64,000 bases of DNA from Perognathus longimembris pacificus (Eukaryota > Chordata > Mammalia > Rodentia > Heteromyidae), in contig NC_063164.1 in assembly GCF_023159225.1 (NCBI RefSeq), positions 69,983,300-70,047,299 of the forward strand, read 5' to 3'. Shown piece after piece: positions 23,440 through 32,996 of the stretch; positions within the stretch are counted from its first letter, which is position 1; every line of letters begins with the position of its first letter. The notes beneath the pieces were generated by a model. That model did no database searches and was not told the DNA's origin. It worked only from the letters and a program-made list of their open reading frames with translations. The position numbers and the translations under genes were made by a program.

Positions 23440-23735
23440 TAGCATTTTATATTTTTTTTCTCTCCTGACTCTCTTTGAATAACATTTTGAAAAGAATATG
23501 CTAGTTATTTTATGGGATGTGCCTGGGTTGGGGTGTGGATGATGAGTCTTCATGATTAGTTCAGATTACAAATAGTGCCTTCAGAATAGAACTAATATTC
23601 CTGTCCTTTGTTTGCAATCTGGCCTAGCTGATATTTAGCTGCCAAATTTCCATGAGAGTTTTATTTATGTCTTAGGATGTACTTGTACAATTTTCTTGAG
23701 CAAGTAGCAAAAGCATATATATGTACATGTATATA
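23440..23735 (+). repeat. diverged direct duplicate, copy 1
   Basis: It shares with 24155-24405 the ordered blocks ACATTTTGAA, TTCATGATTAGTTCAGATTAC, AGTGCCTT, CTGTCCTTTGTTTGCAA and ATTTTCTTGAGCAAG. The first part also resembles an ancient mammalian repeat, so this may be two relics of one family rather than a local duplication. Confidence 0.7.
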
Positions 23736-23842
23736 TATAAATACATATATATGTGCTTATCAATATATATATGTCCTTATATATGTTCATATGTACATGT
23801 CCATATAGGTATGGACATATAGAGATATAAAGATATATATAA
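23715..23842. repeat. TA-rich simple-sequence region
   Basis: Runs of ATATAT with ATGTACATG-type interruptions. Confidence 0.85.
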
Positions 23843-24154
23843 TATCCTTATATTCATGTGTTAGGTTTCTGAATTTAAGAGTAAGTTGCTTCCTAATGTT
23901 CCTTCACTCCTAAAATACTTTAAGCTCTATTTCTTATCAACAAAGAATTTTCTTATGTAATAGCATAATTATAAAAAATTAGCATCGGTATGATAATGTT
24001 ATTTAATTAGTCCTTATTAGTGGCTTATGGTTCTTATTCTGGTTTCCCCAGCGATCTCAGTATCGTTCACTGCAAAACAATGTGTCTTATTCCTATGTTA
24101 CATCTCTTTACTTTCACTTAACCTGGAATTCTTCTTTAGTTTTCTTTGTGTATT

Positions 24155-24405
24155 TGTTTAATTGACATTTTGAAGAGAACAAGACAGTTAATTTTACAGG
24201 ATGTCCCTGAATTGGCTATGTGTGCTGATTCCTCATGATTAGTTCAGATTACAAACAGTGCCTTGAGCACAGAACTAACTTTTCTGTCCTTTGTTTGCAA
24301 CCAGACCCCGTTGAGACTCCACTGTTGAATTTCCACACGAGTTTTATTTTTATGGCTTAAAATGTGCTCACAGAATTTTCTTGAGCAAGCAAAAAAAGTA
24401 TGAGT
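24155..24405 (+). repeat. diverged direct duplicate, copy 2
   Basis: The counterpart of 23440-23735, starting about 700 bp later in the same orientation. The most similar stretch is CTCATGATTAGTTCAGATTAC through CTGTCCTTTGTTTGCAACC. Confidence 0.7.
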
Positions 24406-24539
24406 GCATTTGTTTTTCTTAAAACCTGAAAGATCAACCAAAAATATCCCTACCATGGTCTTGCATTTGAGGTGAAAGAAAACATGTGAGCCCAAGCTTA
24501 TCAGGGTCTTGCCTCTATGAGTGGCTTTCTGTGACACTG

Positions 24540-24662
24540 TGGGCAACTTCGTCTCTCTTTGGATTAATTTCTTCATCTGTGAAATGGAAGCAATGATAGC
24601 ACAAAATCTCTAGCGTTGTTGTGAGGATCGGATCAAATAGTATAATAAGAAATGCTTAAAAC
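24540..24662 (-). mobile_element. MIR fragment
   Basis: TTTCTTCATCTGTGAAATGG, GTTGTTGTGAGGATCGGATC and AGAAATGCTTAAAACA follow the MIR complement order closely. Confidence 0.8.
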
Positions 24663-24673
24663 AAACTTCTTTT

Positions 24674-24904
24674 TGGGGCTGGGAATACGGCCTGGTGGTA
24701 GAGTACTTGCCTTGCATACATGAAGCCCTGGGTTCAATTCCTCAGCACCACATATATAGAAAAAGGCAGAAGTGGTGCTGTGGCCAAGTGGTAGAATGCT
24801 AGCCTTGAGCAAAAAAAAAGCCAGAGACAGGGCTCAAGCTCTGAGTTCAAGTCCCAGGAATGATTAAAAAAAAGAAAGAAAAGAAAAGAAAAGAAAAAAT
24901 AAAG
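24674..24904 (+). mobile_element. dimeric SINE, old subfamily
   Basis: It reads GGGGCTGGGAATACGGCCTG, then the right module and a GAAA-rich tail. Duplication AAACTTCTTTT at 24663-24673 and 24905-24915. Confidence 0.92.
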
Positions 24905-24917
24905 AAACTTCTTTTCA

Positions 24918-25075
24918 ACAAAGAGCGAACCAATACAATAGTGATACTTACAAGACACCAGGTTGGAAATGAACTTTACAACTTGGGAGTGGGGGCTAGG
25001 GAAGTCAGTGCGGGTGGGGGGGATGGAAAGTAGGAGAAAACAAGGGAAGGGGTAACAATAGCATTGCCATTATTA
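24918..25075 (+). mobile_element. L1 3' UTR fragment
   Basis: AACCAATACAATAGTGATAC, AGGTTGGAAATGAACTTTAC and a G-rich tract near 25000-25022 match the 3' UTR shared by other L1 ends here. The terminal part is missing or diverged. Confidence 0.75.
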
Positions 25076-25154
25076 AAAATTAAATTGCAAACATAGTTAC
25101 ATTGTAAACCAAAGATTATCAATACCCCAAACTTGTGATTTTCTATTTTTTTTG

Positions 25155-25350
25155 TTTGTATTCATTATGTACAAGGGCTTGAACCCAAGGCCTCAAGCTG
25201 TTAATCATCTTTCTTGCTCATGGTTGGTGCTCTACCACCTAAGACATGCCTCCTCTGGCATTTTCGTAGACAATTTGACTTTTTTGCATGGACTGTTTTC
25301 AAAGATCAGTTCTCCAAGTAACAGCCTCCTGAGTAGCTATGATTACATAC
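25155..25350 (-). mobile_element. old composite SINE
   Basis: CAAGGGCTTGAACCCAAGGC, GGTGCTCTACCACCTAAGAC, then AGCCTCCTGAGTAGCTATGA form a strongly diverged reverse-complement copy. Confidence 0.55.
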
Positions 25351-25785
25351 CAGAGCAAGGGCATCCTGGCTGTCTTGATAAGTGCACTATTATCTATTCT
25401 TATAAGGTTACTTGCAGTTGTTATATTTGTATGGAAAAAGCACTGTAATATGCAAGTGTATGTTCCTTCTAACTGTATGGTCTATGAGGTTACATTATTG
25501 ATGTGGAATTGGCCATGATGGGATGGGAGTTCTATCTGTCTGCCTGTCTTCTTTCCCTCAATCCTTTTATCTATTCTGGAGATATGATTGTTTAACATCT
25601 ATTATCAAAGCACTACCTAGTACCTCAGTATGATAAGAAAACAAGATTAATGGAATTCAATGAGTTTTGGATTGGACAATATCTTCAGAGGTTGCCTTCT
25701 AATCTCTGGTAGCCACCATCTGTTGTAATTTTTTCCCTGGGCAGAAAGGGCAGGAAGTCTGTGAATCAATCAGGGAGGAATGGGC
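25351..25785. other. unique sequence
   Basis: Nothing recognised. Confidence 0.35.
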
Positions 25786-25800
25786 TGGAGACCCCTCCTT

Positions 25801-26432
25801 TTTTTAAACTTTTTTTCTTTTTGATTGTCATACTGATGTACAGAGAGGTTACAGTTTCATACATTAGGCCTTGGGCACATTTCTTGTACTGTTGGTTACC
25901 TCCTCCCTCATTCCCCCCACCCCCCCCCTCCCCCTGTTCCTCTCCCCCCATGAGTTGTTCAGTTGGTTTACACCAAATGGTTTTGCAAGTATTGCTTTTA
26001 GAGCTGTTTTCTTTTGTCTTTTGTCTCTCAATTTTGATATGCCTTTTCACTTCCCTAGTTCTAATACCAGTATATACAGTTTCCCGTGTACTCAGATAAG
26101 ATACAGTGATAGCATGGGAACAACCACAGACAGGGGATACAAGAGGATCATCAACAATAGAAGCTACGGTTTCACATCGCATGTTGAAAGTAATTACAAC
26201 AGTGATATAACAGTCACTTTCATAACATGGAGTTCATTTCACTTAGCATCATCTTATGCATTCATAAGGGCATTGCTATTAGGCTCTTGTGATCCTCTGC
26301 TGTGACTAGCCTAAAACTGTGCTAATTATTCCCTTTGAGGGAGACCATAGAGTCCCTGTTTCTTTGGGTCTGGCTCATTTCACTTAGTATAATTTTTTCT
26401 AAGACCTTCCATTTCCTTACGAATGGGGCAAT
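25801..26432 (-). mobile_element. L1 3' end, 5'-truncated, with clear duplication
   Basis: Minus-strand L1: T-rich start, the complement of the terminal UTR (GATGTACAGAGAGGTTACAG), a C-rich tract at about 25912-25948 (the G tract on the L1 strand), then the last ORF2 codons (TTCCATTTCCTTACGAATGG). Flanked by TGGAGACCCCTCCTT at 25786-25800 and TGGAGACCCCTTCTT at 26433-26447, 14 of 15 identical. Long open frames on both strands here are UTR shadows. Confidence 0.93.
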
Positions 26433-26639
26433 TGGAGACCCCTTCTTGTCCAGCCAGACTGGGAAGGACAGCACTCACAAAGACTTTTATTTATTTAGGA
26501 AAATAAAGTTTATCTCACAGGAAGGCAATTCAAGACTGTCCTACTTTAGTTTTGAAAGAAGGGGAAGTGATAAAAAAAATAAATGAGAGAAAGAAAGAAT
26601 ACCCTGAGAGATTCTAGACACAAATCCACAGTCACTGCT

Positions 26640-27017
26640 TGTGGGGCACACCAGCCCAGACGCCTTGTATACAAGTAGGTTCTGAGGGCCCTGATGTAGA
26701 TATGAGCCGCCCCTTAGGGAGGTCCCGTGACATCACCCCTGATGGACAGCTCAGGCACCAAATCACAGCCCCTATGTAGGTGCACGTATCCCTCCCCTTT
26801 CCGTATCCTTCCCCTTCCGCCGCCCTCCAACCTGTGTAACAGATCTTTTCCTGAATTAAACGAGTTTGGCTCCGACTGGCTTCCAGGCTGCCTGTTTGTC
26901 CTCTGTGGAGAAGGGGGCTGGGTGGTGGTCTGTCAGCCCCCATACCCTCTTCCTGGACCCACCCGAGTGGGGTACACTTTCTCGTCTCTCCTGCAGGACA
27001 GGAGAGCGTGGGAGGCT
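26640..27017 (+). mobile_element. LTR, probably endogenous class II-type solo LTR
   Basis: A GC-rich island beginning TGTGGGGCACACC, with an ATTAAA poly(A)-type signal at 26855-26860 and then a GT/CT-rich stretch like R-U5. ACTGCT precedes it (26634-26639) and recurs at 27018-27023, a possible 6-bp duplication, but the implied 3' end is CT rather than CA. The alternative 3' end at 27000 gives CA without a matching duplication. No internal retroviral genes are present. Confidence 0.6.
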
Positions 27018-27239
27018 ACTGCTATCTCAGAATGGACACAAAATGCCTTCCCTGGCCTATAAACCACCATCAATTTGCAATGGTCAGCAAGAAGTCCAAA
27101 GTGAATACAAATGCAATTCTTCATTAATGTAATATGTTAGTTGCAATTTAGTTCTGTTCTGTAGTGGAACAATTTAGTTCCATGCCTCAACATTACTTTA
27201 AGGAACTTGAAGACACAACATCTCTAAATACAAACCAGT

Positions 27240-27460
27240 AAATTCAAAGGGAGACATGAACAGGCATTTTACAATTGCTTTGAAACAAAATGATGTCAAA
27301 TACCATTAACGATTGGAGAAATGTATAACATAACCTCAATGACACTACTGGATATTAACATGGCTAAAAATTGATTAGATTGATATTACCAAGTATTTGT
27401 GAGAATGTGACCAATTAAAATTCTTCTAGCATTAGTGAATGTTCAATGGAAAAATTAAAA
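27240..27460 (+). mobile_element. old L1 ORF2 fragment
   Basis: GACATGAACAGGCATTTTAC, ACATAACCTCAATGACACTA, ACATGGCTAAAAATTGATTA and ACCAAGTATTTGTGAGAATG follow the nucleotide order of ancient L1 ORF2 near its 3' end. Coding is destroyed. Confidence 0.65.
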
Positions 27461-27814
27461 TGGCATTAATATCTAATTTGAATACACTCATCACAGGCTG
27501 GTTTCTCTGGGGAACAGATACTGAAGTCAAGATAGGCATACAAAAGAATTTTGTGGATGAATTCTTATAAAAAGAAAAGGAAGGAGTCAGAATATACATA
27601 ATGTACTTATTTCCTGTCAGTGTATACACCTTTTAAGGCTACTATGAGCTGACTGCTATAAACCCAAATAACTGCATTTAATAATAGCTCACAATATTCT
27701 TTTTTTCCAATATACTTGAAAGAGTAAAAGTTTAAGAAATCAGTTCTTCTGACACTGGACCATTGCTAACAGCATTGCTAACAGGTACGTTAAGTACAGT
27801 AAAATAGAGGAGAT

Positions 27815-27910
27815 AAGCCAGGCACTAGTGGCTCAGGCTTATAATCCTGGCTACTCAGGAAGCTGAGATTTAAGGACTACGGTTTGAAGACAGCCCTGGA
27901 CTGGTAAACA
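27815..27910 (+). mobile_element. 7SL-like (B1-type) SINE monomer
   Basis: AGCCAGGCACTAGTGGCTCA, TAATCCTGGCTACTCAGGA and GGTTTGAAGACAGCCCTGG are typical B1/7SL blocks. The right module is not attached here. Confidence 0.75.
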
Positions 27911-28129
27911 TGCTTCAATGCATAAGACATCTGTTGCAACAAAGAATTAAGAGACACAAATTGTTAAGACACCCTATTCTAAATGCTAAGGTTTTGAATG
28001 AATAAAATAACAGTCATCTTTCAAATAAACAACAACAACAAAAACCCTGATTTATGTTTTTAAACAGAATAAACTAGTACAGGATTCCTGGAACTCTTAG
28101 ATTATCCACATATCAGAAGAAATAGCAAA

Positions 28130-28378
28130 TCTTTCCTGAAATAGAGTTCTGCAAACTACATAAACCAAAGTCCTATCTACTCATTTTCTTTTTAATAAAG
28201 GTTCATTGGAACATATTCAGGGTCCTGGATTCATTTTCATATTGCCCATAGCAGTTTTCACACTGCAGTATTAACTTAAATCAGTCGCAATACAAGGTAC
28301 CTGGTCAACTAAGTCAATAAAACTTACCTCCTGACCTTTACAAGAAAAGCTTGCCAGCCCTTACTATGGGCCATATGT
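28130..28378. mobile_element. ancient hAT-like non-autonomous DNA transposon relic
   Basis: TTTTTAATAAAGGTTCATTG, CATTTTCATATTGCCCATAG, CAGTCGCAATACAAGGTACC, and TGACCTTTACAAGAAAAGCT with TTGCCAGCCCTTA follow a common mammalian MER-class element ending in 'gtttgccgacccctg'. I cannot name the subfamily with certainty. It is older than the SINEs. Confidence 0.55.
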
Positions 28379-28479
28379 AGTTCTCCTTTAGAACATGATG
28401 AGGCAGATACTTATGCTTCTTATATATTTATTTCAGATGCCCAGAGGTGTTTGTCTATGTTAATTATTTTCTATAGCCA

Positions 28480-29389
28480 TAAATGATATAATAGAAAACT
28501 TTCTCTACACCTGCGTTAGAGAATGCCACCTCAACTGATGTCTATAATATATGATATATAATACTCAGCAGTAAACAAAAGTAACAGGATATGTAAGAAA
28601 CACTAGACCATTTAAACAGGAGAAGCACAATGTCAAGCAACAGATGTTAGAGAAATCAGATATATGCATTAAATGATTATATTATCAGACATAGGTCAGT
28701 TAGAGAAATGGAAACTACAGTAAGAATATTCTATGAGTAAATTTAATATGTAAATTTATTTAAGTGAAGTTTTTGAGAAAAAGTAAAATATGACTTTTGA
28801 AATAATAGAAATAATACCAAAAGAAGAATCTGACTAATCATCAGAAACAATGAAATCAAAAGACAACAGGACAACATCTTCAAAATAAGGAAAGACAAAT
28901 AAGAATACCATTACCAGTGAAATTCCATTTTAAATAGTATATTTCACTCTGAAGACATTTAAGAGAAGTATTACCTGAGATAGTGAACCAGAAACACCTC
29001 CACAATAAAGACAAACATTATAAGAATTCTTCAGGGAGAAGTAAAATAATCTCAGCTGTTAAATTTGGATATGTAAGAAAGAACATCAACTGGCAATAAT
29101 CATGGTTTTTTGATATCTAAATGAAAAAGGCTTATATAAAACAGTATTTAAAATAATATGTTAAGTTTAAACAGTTAAAAAATAAAAATTTTTGAAGCAG
29201 CACAAGTTATGGAGAGAAAAAAGTGGAAAAGTGCTAATTTATTCAGAGCTTGAGAAGTAATGTTATAATCTGCAGAGCAACTTCCGAAAGAATATGTCTT
29301 TTTGTATACAATGACTAAGCCAAGAGATGGAAGACATGAAATCTTAAAATTTAAAAGAAGAAAAATTAAAACAACATCAAGAAGCAATT
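28480..29389 (+). mobile_element. ancient L1/HAL1 backbone, ORF1-side part
   Basis: AACAATGAAATCAAAAGACA, CAGGACAACATCTTCAAAAT and AAGAATTCTTCAGGGAGAAG resemble the ORF1 3' portion and following spacer of old L1/HAL1 elements. No intact frame remains. It is the first recognisable piece of a backbone continuing to about 31990. Confidence 0.55.
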
Positions 29390-29405
29390 AGAAAAAGTGA
29401 GAATA

Positions 29406-29607
29406 GGGGCTGGGAATATTGCCTAGTGGTAGAGTGCTTGGCTCATATACATGACGCCCTGGGTTCAATTCCTCAGCACCATATATATAGAAAAAGCCAG
29501 AAATGGCACTATGGCTCAAGTGGTAGAGCACTAGACTTGAGCAGAAAGAAGCCAGGGACAGTGTTGAGGCCCTGAGTTCACACCCGACAAAATAAAAAAA
29601 GAAAGAA
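29406..29607 (+). mobile_element. dimeric SINE, old subfamily
   Basis: It reads GGGGCTGGGAATATTGCCTA, then the right module. Duplication AGAAAAAGTGAGAATA at 29390-29405 and AGAAAAAGTGAGGATA at 29608-29623 (15 of 16). Inserted into the old L1. Confidence 0.94.
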
Positions 29608-29647
29608 AGAAAAAGTGAGGATAAATAATAAAATACATCCAAGAAAC

Positions 29648-29905
29648 CCAGGTGCTGGTTCCTCATGCCTGTAGTTGTAACTACTCAGGAGGATGAGGTC
29701 TGAGTATGGAGGTTCAATGAAAGCCAGGGAAGGAAAATCTCTGAGATTCTTATCTCCACTAAATTATTCAGAAAAAGCTGGAAGTGTGCCTGTGGGTCAA
29801 GTAGTAGAATGCTAGTCTTGAGCAAAAATGCTCAGGGACAGTGCCCACACACTGACTGCAAGCCCCCAAACTGACCCCCCCAAAAAAAGAAATGAAAAGA
29901 AAAGA
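29648..29905 (+). mobile_element. composite SINE (7SL-like plus right module)
   Basis: CCAGGTGCTGGTTCCTCATG, ACTACTCAGGAGGATGAGGT, GATTCTTATCTCCACTAAAT, then CTGGAAGTGTGCCTGTGGGT and CTCAGGGACAGTGCCC, with an A-rich tail. Also within the old L1. Confidence 0.85.
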
Positions 29906-30410
29906 AAAAGAAGGTAAACTTCAAAGACAAAATTGATTGTGTAAATTTAAACTCAAACCCAAGTACTAATTATACTAAATATGAAATAACTAAATACCTT
30001 GAGAATTAAAGATTTTTCAGAACAAATACAAGCAAGAAATATTTGTGCAATTTATAGTAAACAGACCTTTATTAAACAGATACAAAATGGAATTAGGGAT
30101 AAAACATTTTTATTAATTTTTGTACAAATTCTTATCTGACATTAAGACTATATTCTCTGTTTACATTACCTTTCTTAATGCAGTTCAACTTTGACATAAG
30201 AGTCTTTGAACAAGCTACTTGATTGTGTCAAACTCTTCCTCATCCTTTGTGATTAAAAAAAAAAAGTTTGATTTACCAGTGCCTGAAAAATGCTTAAATC
30301 TCTCATAATAAGATTGTGCATTTTTTTCAGTATCTCTTGGTGACTGTCAATTTTTACTTCTTGTGTTTTTGAAAGGATACTAGCAGGTAACATAGATTTA
30401 GATTTAAAAA
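29906..30410 (+). mobile_element. old L1 backbone (to about 30060) then unassigned sequence
   Basis: AAATTGATTGTGTAAATTTA and TACTAAATATGAAATAACTAA fit an old L1 between ORF1 and ORF2. From about 30070 to 30410 identity is unclear; the minus strand holds an open, protein-like stretch discussed in the findings. Confidence 0.4.
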
Positions 30411-30422
30411 ATCTTCCAGGTA

Positions 30423-30628
30423 TGGAGCTGGGAATATGGCTTAGTGGCAAGAGTGTTTGCCTTGTATACATAAGGCCCTGGGTTTGATTCCTCAGCACCA
30501 CATATACAGAAAATAGCCAGAAGTGGTGCTGTGGCTCAAGTGGCAGAGTGCTAGCCTTGAGCAAAAAAGAAGCCAGGGACAGTGCTCAGGCCCTGAGTTC
30601 ACGGCCTAGGACTGGCCAATATATATAT
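30423..30628 (+). mobile_element. dimeric SINE
   Basis: It reads GAGCTGGGAATATGGCTTAG, then the right module, ending GACTGGCCAATATATATAT rather than a pure A tail. Perfect duplication ATCTTCCAGGTA at 30411-30422 and 30629-30640. Confidence 0.94.
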
Positions 30629-30640
30629 ATCTTCCAGGTA

Positions 30641-31262
30641 AATATTATCTTATCATTAAAAACTCAACAAACTCAAAATTAGTAAAATAAATTTGGCAGA
30701 ATACTTTTTAAATTTAATGAAAATAAAACATTAAAAAAAAAGAAAATTACACTGTATTATCCTTAAAGTTTTATATAGGGTAAAAAGAAAAAAGGGCATA
30801 AGCAAGATATTTAATTTTGATAAAAACTTGAATTCACAAGGCACTTTAAACAATTGTAATTTATTTGCAACTGATAGAGTAACTTTTACACCTAGGAACA
30901 AAAATTTGAAAACATGAAATCATAGTAAGAGATTATTAGTACATCTCTCTGATAGAAAAATTAGAGGGAATTATTAATATTATGTTAAACATTATATGAA
31001 CAATATGATTTACAAGACTTAATTGAAATACTAACTTATGACTATATCATTTTTATTAACTGTATAAAGTACTTTTCATGAGTATGTTGGACATTTGTGA
31101 AAACTGACCATATGTCAGGCCAGAAAACATGTCTCAATACATTTTATTTAACTGATATTGTCACATTACTTCTCTTGTTGCAGTAACATTAATCTAAAAA
31201 TAAATTTTAAGAAAGAAAACTTGACAATGCCTTTTTGCTACTAAATTAACAACATAATTTTA
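30641..31262 (+). mobile_element. ancient L1 ORF2 (endonuclease-side) remnant
   Basis: GACCATATGTCAGGCCAGAA, AACATGTCTCAATACATTTT and AACATTAATCTAAAAATAAA match the old L1 ORF2 block around 'tgggacataaaacaagtctcaataaa' and 'attagaaatcaataa'. Frame destroyed. Confidence 0.65.
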
Positions 31263-31636
31263 GTTTTAATTTTTTTTCTATTCTCAGAGTCGAAAACAAT
31301 CTTATTTAACCATATTTATCCCCTTTCATCCTCAAACCATTCACACTTAAAACCTCTTCACATATCCTGTTTATACTTCCCTGTCTTTCCCTCACCCTAT
31401 TGTTCTAAAGCCTTCATGGACGTTGCTGTTTTTGAACTTACTTGCAAGGTATTTTATGATTAGTCATACTCTTTCTTTTCTCCTAAGAAGCTATTTGTTA
31501 GGTTCATGATCTGTATCTATCTATCTATCTATCTTTATCATTATCTATCTATCTATCTATCTATCTTTATTTGTCTGTCTGCATTTGTCTGTCTAGCTAC
31601 AATTATGTATATGGCTATATGTCCATGCATATATGG
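31263..31636 (-). mobile_element. unidentified retroposon-like insertion
   Basis: It interrupts the old L1 between ORF2 blocks. Left junction CAACATAATTTTA (31250-31262), right junction CAACATACTTTTA (31637-31649), 12 of 13 identical. A T-run follows the left junction, so the inserted strand is probably minus. Its body (TATTTATCCCCTTTCATCCT, GGACGTTGCTGTTTTTGAAC) belongs to no family I recognise; it could be an L1 3' UTR of another lineage. A TATC repeat lies within it. Confidence 0.5.
31514..31566. repeat. (ATCT)n tetranucleotide repeat
   Basis: Two ATCT runs separated by TTATCATT. Likely polymorphic. Confidence 0.93.
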
Positions 31637-31649
31637 CAACATACTTTTA

Positions 31650-31995
31650 AACAATGGATGACTTTTAAATAAGAAATCACAACGGAAATTAGAAATAGTT
31701 TCTATGCCATGATATCAGAAATACTGCATTTCAGAATCTATGGGATGTAACTAATTCTATACCTGAGAGGGAAATCTATACCTTTAGTTCATATCTTAGA
31801 AAACAGAAAAACTCAAAAGTCAATGTATAAAATTCCTACCAAGGGCAAAAAACTAGCTTCAACAAGTAGGAAAAGGTTAGCTTGAATAAAGATGTAACTT
31901 AAAAACAGGAACAATGAAAAATGACTAAGGATAAATATAGAAAGAAATAAAGTGAAAAGTTTGTTTTTTTCTGAAAGTTAATAAAGCTGATAAAA
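31650..31995 (+). mobile_element. ancient L1 ORF2 remnant, continuation
   Basis: AATCACAACGGAAATTAGAA, AATCTATGGGATGTAACTAA, GAGAGGGAAATCTATACC and AATAAAGCTGATAAAACC follow L1 ORF2 (polymerase-side) nucleotide order. It joins the piece ending at 31262 after removal of the insertion, and is ended by the younger L1. Confidence 0.75.
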
Positions 31996-31997
31996 CC

Positions 31998-32996
31998 TTG
32001 ATGCTTTTCATTAAAAGAGACATCAAACTGCAGAGCTTCTGCAGGGCAAATGACATAGCGCGCAAGATAAACAGAAAGCCCACAGATTGGGAAAAGATCT
32101 TTACCGGCCATACAATGGACAAAGGCCTCATATCTAAAATATATGCAGGACTAAAAAATTACATTCTTCCAAAACAAAACTGCAAAGAACCAATAGTCCA
32201 CTCAAAAAGTGGGCAAAAGACGGGGCTGGGGATATGGCCTAGTGGCAAGAGTACCTGCCTCATATACATGAGGCCCTGGGTTCGATTCCCCAGCACCACA
32301 TATACAAAAAATGGCCAGAAGTGGCGCTGTGGCTCAAGTGGCAGAGTGCTAGCCTTGAGCAAAAAGAAGCCAGGGACAGGGCTCAGGCCCAGAGTCCAAG
32401 CCCCAGGACTGGCCAAAAAAAAAAAAAAAAAAAAAAAGTGGGCAAAAGACTTAAAAAGAGACTTCTCTGATGAGGAAATGAGAATGGACAAGAGACATAT
32501 GAAAAAGTGCTCTACATCACTGGCCATAAAAGAAATGCATATCAAAACAACATTGAGATTCCATCTCACCCCAGTAAGAATGTTGTATATCAAGGAAACT
32601 AACAATAATAAATGTTGGAGGGGATGTGGCCAAAAGGGAACCCTACTTCATTGTTGGTGGGAATGTAAACTGGTTCAGCCATTCTGGAAAGTGGTATGGA
32701 GAGTCCTCAGAAGGCTAAGCATAGAGCTCACCTATGACCCAGCAGCCCCACTTTTGGGCATCTACCCAAAAGGCCAGAAACAAGAACACACTAAAGCCAC
32801 CAGCACAACAATGTTCATCCCAGCACAATTTGTCATAGCTAGAATCTGGAACCAACCCAGATGCCCCTCAGTAGACGAATGGATCAGGAAAATGTGGTAC
32901 ATATACACAATGGAATTTTTTGCCTCTGTCAGAAAGAATGACATTGCCCCATTTGTAAGGAAATGGAAGGACTTGGAAAAAATTATACTAAAGTGA
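31998..32996 (+). pseudogene. L1 ORF2 C-terminal open frame of 332 codons containing a SINE
   Basis: This long open frame is not a host gene. Residues before the SINE read [18 protein letters not shown] and DKGLISKIY. After it come [27 protein letters not shown], the cysteine-rich motif [18 protein letters not shown] (C-X3-C-X7-H-X4-C) and YTMEFFASV. The endonuclease and reverse transcriptase domains are absent, so it cannot move itself. About 76 residues in the middle are translated SINE. The first methionine is only the first ATG in the frame; no initiation signal is implied. Confidence 0.85.
32222..32432 (+). mobile_element. dimeric SINE inside L1 ORF2
   Basis: Full length, with perfect 18-bp duplication AAAAAGTGGGCAAAAGAC at 32204-32221 and 32433-32450 and a pure A tail. 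It belongs to the 'ATATACATGAGG...AAGCCCCAGG' subfamily. Insertion plus duplication adds 229 bp. Confidence 0.97.

Noticed and set aside
25766..26305. Overlapping open frames of 112-144 residues on both strands
   Set aside because: They lie entirely within the minus-strand L1 3' UTR bounded by a 15-bp duplication; the same frames recur over other L1 3' UTR copies.
26632..27132. Several 80-110 residue frames on both strands
   Set aside because: Same reason: they overlie a GC-rich LTR-like element.
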